From: Paludisphaera soli
GTDB lineage: Bacteria; Planctomycetota; Planctomycetia; Isosphaerales; Isosphaeraceae
Length of the DNA stretch: 64,000 nt
Direction: 5' to 3'
Assembly: GCF_011064595.1 (NCBI RefSeq)
Contig: NZ_JAALJI010000005.1
Span: 62,001 to 126,000, forward strand
Below, piece by piece: positions 43,700 through 52,541 of this stretch. Positions within the stretch are counted from its first letter, which is position 1, and the number at the start of each line of letters is the position of its first letter. The notes below the pieces were generated by a model that did no database searches, was not told where the DNA came from, and saw only the letters and a list, made by a program, of their open reading frames with translations. The translations under genes and the position numbers were made by a program.

Positions 43700-44691
43700 G
43701 CGCGAACGAGGACGAGTCCCAGGACCCCGCGGAATCCGCCGAGACCCTGTTCCTGGGCGTCGACGGCGGCGGGACCTCGACGGTCGCCCTGCTGGGCCTG
43801 GCCGACGGCCGGGTGATCGGCCGGGGCGAGGCCGGGCCGTCGAACGCCAAGGCCGTCGGCACGGCCGCGGCTCGCACGGCGCTGGAGGAGGCGATCGCCG
43901 GCGCCTTCGCCGAGGCCGGCCGCTGGCCCCGCGCCGTGGCCGTCGCCTGCCTGGGCGTCGCCGGGTTCGACCGCCCCGAGGACAAGGCGCTTCTGGGCGA
44001 GTGGTCGGTGGCCGGCAACTGGGCCGACCGCCTGGTGCTGGTCAACGACGGCGACCTCGTCGTCGCCGCCGGCACGCCCGAGGGCTGGGGCGTGGGCCTG
44101 ATCGCCGGCACCGGCTCGATCGCCGTCGCCCGCGCCGCCGACGGCCGGAAGGCCCGCGCCGGCGGCTGGGGCGCCGTCTTCGGCGACGAGGGGAGCGCCT
44201 ACGCCCTGGCCGTCGCCGCCCTCCGCCTGGTCGCCCGCCGCATCGACGGCCGCGACGCGCCCCCCGCCGGGGACGGCTCCGACGCCCTGACCGAGGCGCT
44301 CTGCAAGGCGCTCAAGATCGACGGGCCGGGCAAGATCGTCTCGGCCGTCTACGCCCCCGGCATGGACCGCACCCGCATCGCCGGCCTGACCCCGGCCGTG
44401 ATGGAGGCCGCCGCCCACGACCCGACCCTCGTCGAGCTGCTGGTCCGCCCCGCCGCCCGCGACCTGGGCGAGACCGCCGCCGCCGCCGCCCGCGCCCTGG
44501 GCTGGCACGGCGGCCCGCTCCCCCTCGGCCTGGCCGGCGGGTTCCTGGTCTCCGCCCCCTTGCTCGCGGACGCCCTCCTGGAAGACCTCCGCGCCCGAGG
44601 GTATGAGCCCGTCCCCACCCGCGTCCACGAGCCCGCGCAAGGGGGCCTCAACCTCGCCCGCCGCGCCTTCGCCGGTGAGGCCGTCGGCTGA
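43696..44691 (+). CDS. BadF/BadG-type amino-sugar kinase, probable MurNAc or GlcNAc kinase
   Basis: 331 residues, ASKHA fold. Phosphate 1 motif LFLGVDGGGTSTVALLG, phosphate 2 region LIAGTGSIAVAR, GGWGAVFGDEGSAYALA, LVLVNDGDLVVAAG and GLAGGFLVSAPLL. The group includes eukaryotic-type GlcNAc kinases and the MurNAc kinase MurK. The translationally coupled murQ upstream makes MurNAc the likelier substrate, since MurQ needs MurNAc-6-phosphate. GlcNAc or glucosamine kinase activity cannot be excluded. Confidence 0.88.
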   Translation: MSANEDESQDPAESAETLFLGVDGGGTSTVALLGLADGRVIGRGEAGPSNAKAVGTAAARTALEEAIAGAFAEAGRWPRAVAVACLGVAGFDRPEDKALLGEWSVAGNWADRLVLVNDGDLVVAAGTPEGWGVGLIAGTGSIAVARAADGRKARAGGWGAVFGDEGSAYALAVAALRLVARRIDGRDAPPAGDGSDALTEALCKALKIDGPGKIVSAVYAPGMDRTRIAGLTPAVMEAAAHDPTLVELLVRPAARDLGETAAAAARALGWHGGPLPLGLAGGFLVSAPLLADALLEDLRARGYEPVPTRVHEPAQGGLNLARRAFAGEAVG

Positions 44692-44706
44692 TCGGAGGGC
44701 CGCCCG

Positions 44707-45186
44707 TCAGTTGGGCACGAGGTAGCCCAGGTGGTGGGCGCAGTGGATGAGCTGGAGCTTCATCCACTCGTCGCGGTTGAGGTGGCCGAACAGGTGCGAC
44801 GGCTGGAACGGGCCGACGTACTGTTCAAATCGCTCGACGGACCGGCGCAGGGCCTCGATCGCCCGGGCCTCGTCGCCGCCGGGGGGCGGGACGGTCTCCT
44901 TCATCGTCGGGGCGCCGGCCGGCATCTCCCCCTTGGCCAGCACCCGACGCGCGGCGATCGGGCCGATGGTGTGGCGGGCCACGAAGAGGAAGGGCTTCAG
45001 GAAGGTCGGCGGCGACGGGAAGCCGTCCATCGGGAAGTCGATCCACTGGGCCAGGTGGCCGCAGGCCTGCGACAGCTCCCACTCGCCGGCCTTGCGGTAG
45101 CCGAGCTCGTGCAGCGTCTCGGCGTCGCGGACGGCCTCGTCCAGGGTCGCGAATTTCAGGTTCCGGCGCTTCGGGTCGGTCGGCAC
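44707..45186 (-). CDS. DUF1569 protein (DinB-like fold)
   Basis: 159 residues. Four-helix DinB-like family with motifs RNLKFATLDEAVRDAE, LSQACGHLAQWIDFPMDG, GEMPAGAPTMKET, HLFGHLNRDEWMKLQLIHC and the final AHHLGYL. The conserved His residues (HLAQ, HLFGHL, HCAHH) suggest a metal site. Common in Planctomycetes; biochemical role unknown, possibly a thiol-dependent transferase or metal-binding protein. It is convergent with the kinase gene. Confidence 0.88.
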   Translation of the reverse strand: MPTDPKRRNLKFATLDEAVRDAETLHELGYRKAGEWELSQACGHLAQWIDFPMDGFPSPPTFLKPFLFVARHTIGPIAARRVLAKGEMPAGAPTMKETVPPPGGDEARAIEALRRSVERFEQYVGPFQPSHLFGHLNRDEWMKLQLIHCAHHLGYLVPN

Positions 45187-45250
45187 GGCGTTGCTCCTCG
45201 GGGGTCGAATCGGGGGCCGTCGGGGCGACTCGGACGCGCGACGGCCCGTT

Positions 45251-45256
45251 TATGAT
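45251..45256 (+). promoter_or_regulatory. Candidate -10 box (TATGAT)
   Basis: TATGAT about 78 nt before the ATG at 45334, within the 147-nt divergent gap. Same hexamer as at 5918-5923. Confidence 0.35.
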
Positions 45257-45333
45257 ACCGTCGATTTCCGGGCGGACGGCCGCCGGATTTCCGAGGCCGC
45301 CGGGAAGGGCGGAGGAGCCCGAAGGGACAGACC

Positions 45334-46074
45334 ATGACGACGCCCGTCGACCCGATCCCGACCGCCGCCCCCGCCTGGGCCGCGACCCTGCGCCGCGTCA
45401 CGGACTACCTTTCGTGCGACTTCGGCGGCGGCCCCCGGCCCTGGCGGTTCGCCTGGGTGATCAACTTCCAGAAGGGGGGCACGCTGCCGTTCCTCGGCTT
45501 CCTGATGTACTGGTACCGCAATTCCGAGGCCGCCGCCTGGATCTACCTGGCGCTGCACGGCGGCTACGGCCTGATCTGGCTCATGAAGGACCTGGCGTTC
45601 CCCGACCCGACCTGGCGGCGATGGATCACCGTCGGCGGCGGGATCAACGCCTTCCTCGGCGTCCTGGCCTGGTACTGGTCGTTCGGCTGGCTCCTGATCT
45701 CGCGGACCTCGCGGCCGACCTACCCGCTGCCCGACCACGCCTGGTTCGCGCTCTGCATCCTCCTGTGCCTGGTCGGCTCGGCCGTCATGATCGCGGCCGA
45801 CGCGCAGAAGTACTTCACCCTCCGGTTGCGGCCCGGCCTGATCACCGACGGCATGTACCGTTACATCCGCCACCCCAACTACCTCGGGGAGATGATGATC
45901 TACGGGAGCTTCGCGCTCCTGGTCTGGCACTGGCTGCCGTTCGTCGTCCTGGCCGGCATCTGGGGCGGCCTCTTCGCCGTCAACATGACGATCAAGGAGG
46001 CCCGGATGGCCCGACACCCCGGCTGGGCCGAGTACCGCCGCCGCACCTGGTGGCTGCTGCCGCCGGTCTTGTAA
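45334..46074 (+). CDS. Isoprenylcysteine carboxyl methyltransferase/phospholipid methyltransferase-like membrane protein
   Basis: 246 residues with about six transmembrane segments. The C-terminal SAM-binding signature of this membrane methyltransferase superfamily is clear: LRPGLITDGMYRYIRHPNYL, then GEMMIYG, and later MTIKEARMARHPGWAEYRRR. The target may be a lipid or prenyl compound; not determinable. ATG preceded by GGGACAG only. Divergent from the DUF1569 gene. Confidence 0.87.
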   Translation: MTTPVDPIPTAAPAWAATLRRVTDYLSCDFGGGPRPWRFAWVINFQKGGTLPFLGFLMYWYRNSEAAAWIYLALHGGYGLIWLMKDLAFPDPTWRRWITVGGGINAFLGVLAWYWSFGWLLISRTSRPTYPLPDHAWFALCILLCLVGSAVMIAADAQKYFTLRLRPGLITDGMYRYIRHPNYLGEMMIYGSFALLVWHWLPFVVLAGIWGGLFAVNMTIKEARMARHPGWAEYRRRTWWLLPPVL

Positions 46075-46167
46075 AATGCCGGGGTGGCCGGCGTGGCCCA
46101 AGAATCCGCCCGGGACGGCGAACGTGCCTCGGGAGAAATCGGATCGGGACGCCCGGGAGCCTTCGCC

Positions 46168-46344
46168 ATGCCCGCCTTCCTCGTCGCCGCTTGCGTCTTG
46201 CTGTCGATCCCCGCGCTAGTGATCGGGGTGTTGGGTTATCCGGAGTCGCTGATCGCGGGGGCGATCCTGCTGGGATCGGCGACGATCGCGACGGCGATCC
46301 CGGACGACGAGGGGCCGCGGAAGGGGCCCGGGAGCCTCGATTGA
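46168..46344 (+). CDS. Very small membrane protein
   Basis: 58 residues from the ATG at 46168, preceded by GGGAG; the frame is open back to a GTG at 46084. Two hydrophobic stretches (FLVAACVLLSIPALVIGVLG and LIAGAILLGSATIATAI) and a short charged tail. No function assigned. It is 93 nt downstream of the membrane methyltransferase gene. Confidence 0.5.
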   Translation: MPAFLVAACVLLSIPALVIGVLGYPESLIAGAILLGSATIATAIPDDEGPRKGPGSLD

Positions 46345-46739
46345 GGGGCCCTCGCGAGGGGCCGGTTTCGGCCGGCGATCCCGCTTGACGGGGTTGGATC
46401 GATCGGAGATACTCCCTCGTCTCAGAGAGTATCCAAACCCGGGATGGAATCCTGGGGGTGGAAATTGCACCTGCACGAGTCAAGGAAGACGAGACCTACC
46501 GTGCTTGGCTACACCCTGTCCACACATCGACGCACGGGCCGCGCGTGGCGATCTCGCCTTCGCGAACGGTCCCCGGCCGTCCCCCCGACGCTCGCCGCCC
46601 TCGCCACGACGGCGGCCTCCGCGCTTCGCCGACTCCTCGACGGCCCTGTCGCGAGTCGGCCTCCGATCCCGATCGGTCTACCGAACCGGACGACGACGAC
46701 CGGCGCGACATCCACGCGGCGCGGGGAGGGTCTGGTCTG
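46345..46739. promoter_or_regulatory. Leader region of the exopolysaccharide locus with inverted repeats
   Basis: 395 bases. Inverted repeat GATACTC (46408-46414) / GAGTATC (46427-46433), inside a looser outer pair GGGTTGGAT (46391-46399) / ATCCAAACCC (46431-46440). Such a structured AT-richer stretch ahead of a long operon suggests an operator or leader RNA. A frame from 46444 to 46740 overlaps the next ATG (TGATG) but shows no protein features. GGGGAGGG at 46724-46731 is the ribosome site for the next gene. Confidence 0.4.
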
Positions 46740-48455
46740 ATGATGATCTCGAACGGGTACCTGATGATCTTCGCGTTCGCGATGATGGGGTGCGTGCTGG
46801 CCACGCCCCTGGTCACGCAGTTCGCGGGCTGGGTGGGGGCGATCGACAAGCCCGACGGCTTCCGGCGGATCCACACGACGAGCGTGCCCCGCCTGGGGGG
46901 CCTGGGGCTGGCCCTGGGCGTGGCCGTGGGGGTCTTCCTGCCGCACGCCTCGGCGTGGTCGGCGAACATCAACATCAACCTGCCCGACCTGGGCCGCGAG
47001 TGGCCGATCTTCCTCGCGGCGCTCATCGTCCTGGTCGTCGGCTTCGTCGACGACACCCGGTCGCTCGGCCCGAGGGTCAAGCTGCTGGGACAGGCCGCGG
47101 CGGTCATGGCGCTCTACCTGGGGGGGATCCGGATCGACCGGATCGACGTCCTGGGGCTGAACCTGGACCTGGGGAGCCCGGCGATCCACTTCGCCGTGCT
47201 GGGCCGGCCGTTCGACGTCGCGCCGCCGAGCCTGCTGATCACCATGTTCTGGTTCCTGGGCTGCATGAACGTCTGGAACCTGATCGACGGCATGGACGGC
47301 CTGGCCTCGGGCGTGGGCCTGCTGGTGAGCGGCACCCTGACGCTCGTGGCGCTGCACAACCAGAACGTCGAGGTCGCCATCCTGGCGACGGCCCTGGCCG
47401 GCTCGCTGGCCGGGTTCCTGCTCTACAACTGGCACCCCGCCTGCATCTTCCTGGGAGACAGCGGGGCGCTTTTGATCGGCCTGTTGATCGGGGTGATCGG
47501 CGTGCAGGGGTCGCTCAAGGGGCCGTCGGCGATCTCGATCCTGTTCCCGATCCTGGCGATGGGCCTGCCGATCTCCGACACGGCCATGGCCATCTTCCGG
47601 CGATGGGTGCGGAACCTGCCGATGAGCGCGGCCGACCGCCGCCACGTCCACCACATCCTGATCGGCCTGGGGCTGAACCCGAGGCAGGCGGCGCTCCTGC
47701 TGTACTGCTTCTCGGGCTTCCTGTGCGGGGCGGTCTTGCTGGGGGTGTCGCTGCGGAGCGAGTTCCTGGCGCTGGTGCTGGGTATGTCGGGCTGCCTGGC
47801 GTTCCTGGTGGTGGTGACCAGCCGCCGCGACGAGCTGAACAACCTGATGGACGACTTCCAGGCGCGGATGGTCCGGGGCCGGCAGGAGCGGCAGGCCGCG
47901 AAGCTGACCTGGGAGGCCATCCAGCGGGTGGAGCTGTGCACGTCGCCGATGGCGGCCTACGAGATCCTGGAGAAGACGGCCGAGGCCCTCGGCTGCGCCG
48001 GGATCCACGTCGCCTGCGCCGACGCCGCGTTCCCGCCCGAGGACGCCGTGCAGACGCTCGACTCCATCGACGACGGCGACTCGGCCTCGCCCGGCGCGAT
48101 CTTCCGCACCGTGGGCGACGGCCTGCGGATCACGGCCGTCATGCGGCTCGCGCCCGAAGGGGGGCTCGCGGCCGACATCGTCTTCCGCTACCTCCAGCGC
48201 CTGACCCAGAGCCTGGGCGAGCGGCTGCGGTCCTTCGCCGACGACGAGGCGGCGGCCCGCGAGGCCGTCGAGACCCTGGCCGTCGCCGAGGCCGAGGGGG
48301 GCCGCGAGCCCCGGCCCGCGCCGCAGGACGCCTTCCCGATCGCCATGGCGAAGGGCCTGGGCCGCCGGCTGCGATTCCAGAAGCCGGCCGTCGCCGGCCC
48401 GTCGCCCGAGGCGATCCGAGGCGTCCCCCCGGCCGCCGGCCTCGCCCGACGCTGA
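46740..48455 (+). CDS. Polyprenyl-phosphate sugar-1-phosphate transferase (WecA/MraY superfamily) with C-terminal extension
   Basis: 571 residues. Residues 1-360 form the multi-span transferase that starts glycan assembly on undecaprenyl phosphate: DKPDGFRRIHTTSVPRLGG, GFVDDTRSLGPRVKLLGQ (Asp-Asp at 104-105), NVWNLIDGMDGLASG (177-191), FLGDSGALLIG (237-247) and DRRHVHHILIGLGL (299-312). Family members usually end soon after. Here about 200 further cytosolic residues follow, with a coiled segment and a GAF-like alpha/beta part (TSPMAAYEILEKTAEALGC, GIHVACADAAF, FRTVGDGLRITAVMRLA). It is the first gene of the exopolysaccharide locus. Confidence 0.9.
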   Translation: MMISNGYLMIFAFAMMGCVLATPLVTQFAGWVGAIDKPDGFRRIHTTSVPRLGGLGLALGVAVGVFLPHASAWSANININLPDLGREWPIFLAALIVLVVGFVDDTRSLGPRVKLLGQAAAVMALYLGGIRIDRIDVLGLNLDLGSPAIHFAVLGRPFDVAPPSLLITMFWFLGCMNVWNLIDGMDGLASGVGLLVSGTLTLVALHNQNVEVAILATALAGSLAGFLLYNWHPACIFLGDSGALLIGLLIGVIGVQGSLKGPSAISILFPILAMGLPISDTAMAIFRRWVRNLPMSAADRRHVHHILIGLGLNPRQAALLLYCFSGFLCGAVLLGVSLRSEFLALVLGMSGCLAFLVVVTSRRDELNNLMDDFQARMVRGRQERQAAKLTWEAIQRVELCTSPMAAYEILEKTAEALGCAGIHVACADAAFPPEDAVQTLDSIDDGDSASPGAIFRTVGDGLRITAVMRLAPEGGLAADIVFRYLQRLTQSLGERLRSFADDEAAAREAVETLAVAEAEGGREPRPAPQDAFPIAMAKGLGRRLRFQKPAVAGPSPEAIRGVPPAAGLARR

Positions 48456-48517
48456 GCGAAGACGAGCCGAGCCGAGCCGACGCCGACGACCCCCAGGGAT
48501 TGGACACGGAGCCCATC

Positions 48518-50836
48518 ATGGACGACATCTCGCCCTATCGCGGACACTCCGCCCCGATCGCCCCGGCCTCGCGCGGCGGGGCCTCGGCCCCGGGCCACTA
48601 CCGGCCCGCGCCGCCCCCGGCGGCGACCCCGTACGGGCCCGACCCGGCCGCCGTGAAGACCGCCGGCCACTACCTGGGCGCGCTCCGCCGGCGGTTCTGG
48701 CTCGCCCTGATCGTCGCCGTGCCCATGGGGACGCTGACCTCCATCTACGCCCTGCGGCTCCCGAAGGTCTACGAGGCCAAGGCGCAGATCAAGATCGAGC
48801 AGCCCCGCTACGACGCCGCGCTCTCCACCCTGGTCTCGCGCGAATTCTCCCAGGCCGACGCCGCCTCCGGGTCGACCTACGCGACCGACATGATCACCGA
48901 CCTCCAGGGCCGCGCGCTGGCCGACAAGGTGATCTCGGGCATGCGGCTCGCTCCCGAGCTGGCCCACCTGGACGACCCGGCGATGGAGCTGATCGTCAAC
49001 AACATCAGCGCCAAGCAGCTGCTGAAGTCCAACACCTTCAACGTCGTCCTGTCGGGCCGCGACCCGGCCCTGACCGCGAAGCTGCTGCACTCCCTGCTGG
49101 AAGAGCTGGTCAAGTACGCCGACAGACTGCGCCGCGACCAGGTCGACCAGACGGTGCAGCATACCGAATCGGCCCTGAACAAGCTGCGGCAGGAGTCCGC
49201 CGCGCTGGAGAAGCAGATGCTCGGCCAGATCGCCAGCCTGGGGACGATCGGCCCCGGCGGGCGGAACATCCTGGAGGAGAAGTACGCCCAGCTCGGCCAG
49301 TCGATCGCCCACAAGCAGGCGCGGATCGCCGAGTTCCAGCAGAAGTCCATGTTCGCCTCGTTCTTCCCCCGCGAGGGCCCGGGCGACCTCGCCGAGGCCG
49401 TGAAGCGGCAGCAGATGAGCCAACTCGTGGAAGCCAAGGAACAGCTCACGAAGCACCTGGTCGACCTCAAGCGCAAGACCCGCCACTTCAACACCGACCC
49501 GGCCGTCCAGAGCGTCTCCAACCAGCTCAACGACGTGCTCGACCAGATCGACGACCTCGGTGCCTCGTTCCAGAAGACGAAGATGGCCGCCGACCCGACC
49601 GAGATGATCCTCGAGTCGCAGCAGCGCGAGGTCGAGACCGACGTCGGCGCCCAGGCCGATCTGCTGGTGCAGATGCGGAAGGCGATGCCGGACCACCAGA
49701 AGTTCCTCGGCCTGATGGACGAGCGCGAGAGCCTGAGAAAGCGGATCGGCGAGTTGGAGCACAACCTGGCCTCGTTCGAGATCCTGGCTAAGTCGCAGAC
49801 CCCGCCCGTGAGGATCCCGCCCCGGGTCGAGGAGCCGCCAGTGCCGAGCAAGCCGAACCGGCTGCTGATGATCGCGATGGGGCTGGTCGTCAGCGTCGGC
49901 CTGGGGCTCGGCCTGGTCTGCCTGCTGGAGCATCTGGACCACGCGGTGCGGGAGCCGGAGCACGTCAGCCACGGCTTGGCCCTGCCGCTCCTGGGGGTCG
50001 TCCCCCGGATCCCCCGCACGGCGCTCACCCATCGGGGGGGCCACCTGTGGACCTCGGCCGTGCCGGACTCGGCGGCGGCCGACGCCTACCGCAACATCCG
50101 GGCGGGCCTGCTGGGGGCGGCCGACCGCCACGGGCCGATCGTCAGCCTTCTCGTCACCAGCGCCAAGGCGGGCGACGGCAAGAGCACCGCGGCGCTGAAC
50201 CTGGCCGCCGCCTGCGCCCGGGCCGGCGAGCGGACCCTGCTCCTGGACGTGGACCTCCGCCGGCCGACGCTCGCCGACGCCTTCCCGGCCGCCGACGACG
50301 ACGAGGACGACGACGGCCCGCTCGGCCTGGTCGACGTGCTCAAGGGCTCGGTCCCCTGGCAGGCGACCCTGCGGCACACCGACCTGCACAACCTGGACTT
50401 CATCCCCACCGGCGACACGGCCGGGGTGCCGATCGAGATCCTCGGCACGCTGGAGCTTCGCCAGCTCCTGTCGGCGCTGACGCACCACTACGACCGCGTG
50501 ATCCTGGACGGCCCGGCGATCCTGGGCATGGCCGACTGCCGCGTGCTGGGCCGGATGGTCGACGCGGCCTTGCTCGTGGTGCGGGCGGGCGTGCACCAGA
50601 CGATGACGCTGCAGCGGGCCAAGGCCGTGCTGGAGCAGTCGCACGTCGAGATCGCCGGGGTGATCGTCAACGGCCTGAGCGAAGGGGTGCAGAACTGGTC
50701 GAGCTACGGCTACGGGCCGGTCCCCGCGACCGCCTACCGCCGCGACCGCGCCCTGCCGGCCTCGGCCTCGGCCCCCGGCGCGTCGTCCCCCTCGGCCCGC
50801 GAGGACGCCCTGGCGGGCGCCTCGGCCGAAGCCTGA
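48518..50836 (+). CDS. Polysaccharide co-polymerase/tyrosine autokinase (Wzz plus BY-kinase)
   Basis: 772 residues. Pro-rich cytosolic start, TM1 (FWLALIVAVPMGTLTSIY), Wzz-type region (VYEAKAQIKIEQP), a long periplasmic coiled coil (residues about 200-440), Pro-rich segment and TM2 (LLMIAMGLVVSVGLGLGLVC). C-terminal BY-kinase: Walker A SAKAGDGKSTAALNLA (548-563), Walker A' LLLDVDLRRPTLAD, Walker B RVILDGPAIL. An acidic insert DDDEDDD follows A'. Few tyrosines lie in the tail (SSYGYGPVPATAY), so the autophosphorylation cluster is short. It controls polymer length and export. Confidence 0.93.
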   Translation: MDDISPYRGHSAPIAPASRGGASAPGHYRPAPPPAATPYGPDPAAVKTAGHYLGALRRRFWLALIVAVPMGTLTSIYALRLPKVYEAKAQIKIEQPRYDAALSTLVSREFSQADAASGSTYATDMITDLQGRALADKVISGMRLAPELAHLDDPAMELIVNNISAKQLLKSNTFNVVLSGRDPALTAKLLHSLLEELVKYADRLRRDQVDQTVQHTESALNKLRQESAALEKQMLGQIASLGTIGPGGRNILEEKYAQLGQSIAHKQARIAEFQQKSMFASFFPREGPGDLAEAVKRQQMSQLVEAKEQLTKHLVDLKRKTRHFNTDPAVQSVSNQLNDVLDQIDDLGASFQKTKMAADPTEMILESQQREVETDVGAQADLLVQMRKAMPDHQKFLGLMDERESLRKRIGELEHNLASFEILAKSQTPPVRIPPRVEEPPVPSKPNRLLMIAMGLVVSVGLGLGLVCLLEHLDHAVREPEHVSHGLALPLLGVVPRIPRTALTHRGGHLWTSAVPDSAAADAYRNIRAGLLGAADRHGPIVSLLVTSAKAGDGKSTAALNLAAACARAGERTLLLDVDLRRPTLADAFPAADDDEDDDGPLGLVDVLKGSVPWQATLRHTDLHNLDFIPTGDTAGVPIEILGTLELRQLLSALTHHYDRVILDGPAILGMADCRVLGRMVDAALLVVRAGVHQTMTLQRAKAVLEQSHVEIAGVIVNGLSEGVQNWSSYGYGPVPATAYRRDRALPASASAPGASSPSAREDALAGASAEA

Positions 50837-50891
50837 TCCTGAGAGCAGCCCCCGGTCGAGATGCAACGCAAAGAGGGATCGGAGCCCCTTC

Positions 50892-52463
50892 GTGAACAGC
50901 CTTCGCACGCGATTCCTGGCGACGTTCGACCGCACCTTCGGGTGGCTGGTGGCGGGCCTGGTGCTGGCCGCGATCCTCGGCTTCGGCGGGACCGCCTGGT
51001 GGTGCCGCCCGGCGCTGGCCGCCGGGGCGACCGGGCTGACGCTCCTGCTGATCGCCCGCAACCTCGTCGCCGGCCGCGCGCCGATCCTCAAGAGCCCGCT
51101 CGGCCTGCTCGGGCTGGCGGTGCTGGGGCTGGGGATCCTGCAGATCGCCCCGCTGCCGGCGAGCCTGGCGGCCCGGCTCTCCCCGACGGCCCGCGAGGCC
51201 TACACGCGGGGCTTCCTCCCCGAGCTGGCCCTGGCCGACGCCCCCGGCGCGGCGCTCGGCGAGGCCCCGGCGATCCGCTCGCCGGCCAGCCTGGACCGGG
51301 CGGCGACGATCCGCAAGCTGGCCCTGGCGGCGGCCTGCCTGGGGATCTTCTGGTGCGCCTCGCACGCCGTCGACCGGCTCCAACGGCTCTATCTGGTCTG
51401 GGGCGCGGTGATCGCCGGGTTCCTGCTCAACACGACGCTCGCCCTGGTTCAGGTCAGCACCCGGACCGAGGGCCTGTACGGCTTCTGCGTCCCCGGCGCG
51501 GCGGCGCCCTGGTGGGCCCCGGACGTCAACGACGTACTCGACGCCCCGGCCGTCGCGGCGCTGCGCGAGCTGCCGGCGACCACGGCGCCGGGCTCGGCGC
51601 CGGCCGCGTACCTGGAGGTCGTCCGCCCGTTCACGTTCGGCACGCTCCCCGGCGGCGTCGGCGGCTTCCTCGCCCTGGGGGCGCTCGCCTTGCCGCTGAT
51701 CCTGGCGTTGGTGCTGCACCTGGGCTCGCCGAGGGGGAGCCGCGAGGCCTGGTTCGACCGCCTGGGACGCACGGGGCAGGGGAGCCTGGCGATCCTGCTG
51801 GTCCTGCTGGCGATCCCCGGTGCGGTGCTGGTCGGGATGGCGGCCGGCCCCTGGTTCTGCCCGCCGTTCGCGATCGGCCTGGCGATGGTCGGGCTGCCGG
51901 CCCTGTTCACGCCCGGCGCCCGCGCGCTGGGCTTCGGCCTGGCCGCCGCGATGCTCGTCGCGCTGGCCTCGGGCGCGGCGATGCAGGCCCGATGGGACGA
52001 CCTGGCCGGGGCCCGGCCCCCGCTGAAGGCCCCCGACTGGCGCGAGAGCCGCGAGGTCTGGCGCGACGCCGCGCGGATCTTCCGCGAGTTCCCCCTCGTC
52101 GGCGTCGGCCTCGGCGGCTTCGGCGCGGTGCAGCCGTACTACAAGGACCGCGACGTCGCCTCCAACACCGCCATGAGCAGCCTGCTGCAATGGGCGGCGG
52201 AGGCGGGCGCGGCGGGCCTGGCGATCCTGGGGGTCGGGGCGCTCTGGTGCCTGATCCGCATCCCGGGGGGCCTGAAACGGCTCGGGACGATGGATCGATT
52301 CCTGGCCCATGGGTTGATCGGGGCGGTCCTCGGGCTTAGTCTATTAGCCGCCGTTCACTGGACCGTCGAGCTGACGGCCGTGGCCGTCTCCGCCAGCGCC
52401 CTGGGTGGAACCTGGAATCGCTGGCTGGCCGGCGGCACCGACCTGTTCGTCGAGCACGGCTGA
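50892..52463 (+). CDS. O-antigen ligase/polymerase-type membrane protein
   Basis: 523 residues from a GTG start with GGAG 8 nt upstream. About eleven transmembrane segments. Wzy_C-type signature in a large periplasmic loop: WRDAARIFREFPLVGVGLGGFGAVQPYYKD region (52060-52150), followed by NTAMSSLLQWAAEAG. Such proteins polymerise or ligate lipid-linked glycans at the periplasmic face. Follows the BY-kinase gene after 55 nt. Confidence 0.85.
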   Translation: MNSLRTRFLATFDRTFGWLVAGLVLAAILGFGGTAWWCRPALAAGATGLTLLLIARNLVAGRAPILKSPLGLLGLAVLGLGILQIAPLPASLAARLSPTAREAYTRGFLPELALADAPGAALGEAPAIRSPASLDRAATIRKLALAAACLGIFWCASHAVDRLQRLYLVWGAVIAGFLLNTTLALVQVSTRTEGLYGFCVPGAAAPWWAPDVNDVLDAPAVAALRELPATTAPGSAPAAYLEVVRPFTFGTLPGGVGGFLALGALALPLILALVLHLGSPRGSREAWFDRLGRTGQGSLAILLVLLAIPGAVLVGMAAGPWFCPPFAIGLAMVGLPALFTPGARALGFGLAAAMLVALASGAAMQARWDDLAGARPPLKAPDWRESREVWRDAARIFREFPLVGVGLGGFGAVQPYYKDRDVASNTAMSSLLQWAAEAGAAGLAILGVGALWCLIRIPGGLKRLGTMDRFLAHGLIGAVLGLSLLAAVHWTVELTAVAVSASALGGTWNRWLAGGTDLFVEHG

Positions 52464-52541
52464 TCGACCAATCGATCGCGCCGAAGCGAGAAGCATCGAA
52501 GCAACGACCGGGACATCGCTCAGGGAGGAGTCGATTCCACG

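Noticed and set aside
46444-46740. 98-codon frame ending in a TGATG overlap with the WecA-like gene
   Set aside because: The overlap is suggestive, but the protein has no hydrophobic or folded pattern, codon third positions are not biased like real genes here, and no ribosome site precedes it.
48188-51091. A minus-strand open frame of about 970 codons
   Set aside because: Antisense to the BY-kinase and ligase genes; no domain or ribosome site; a GC-composition shadow.
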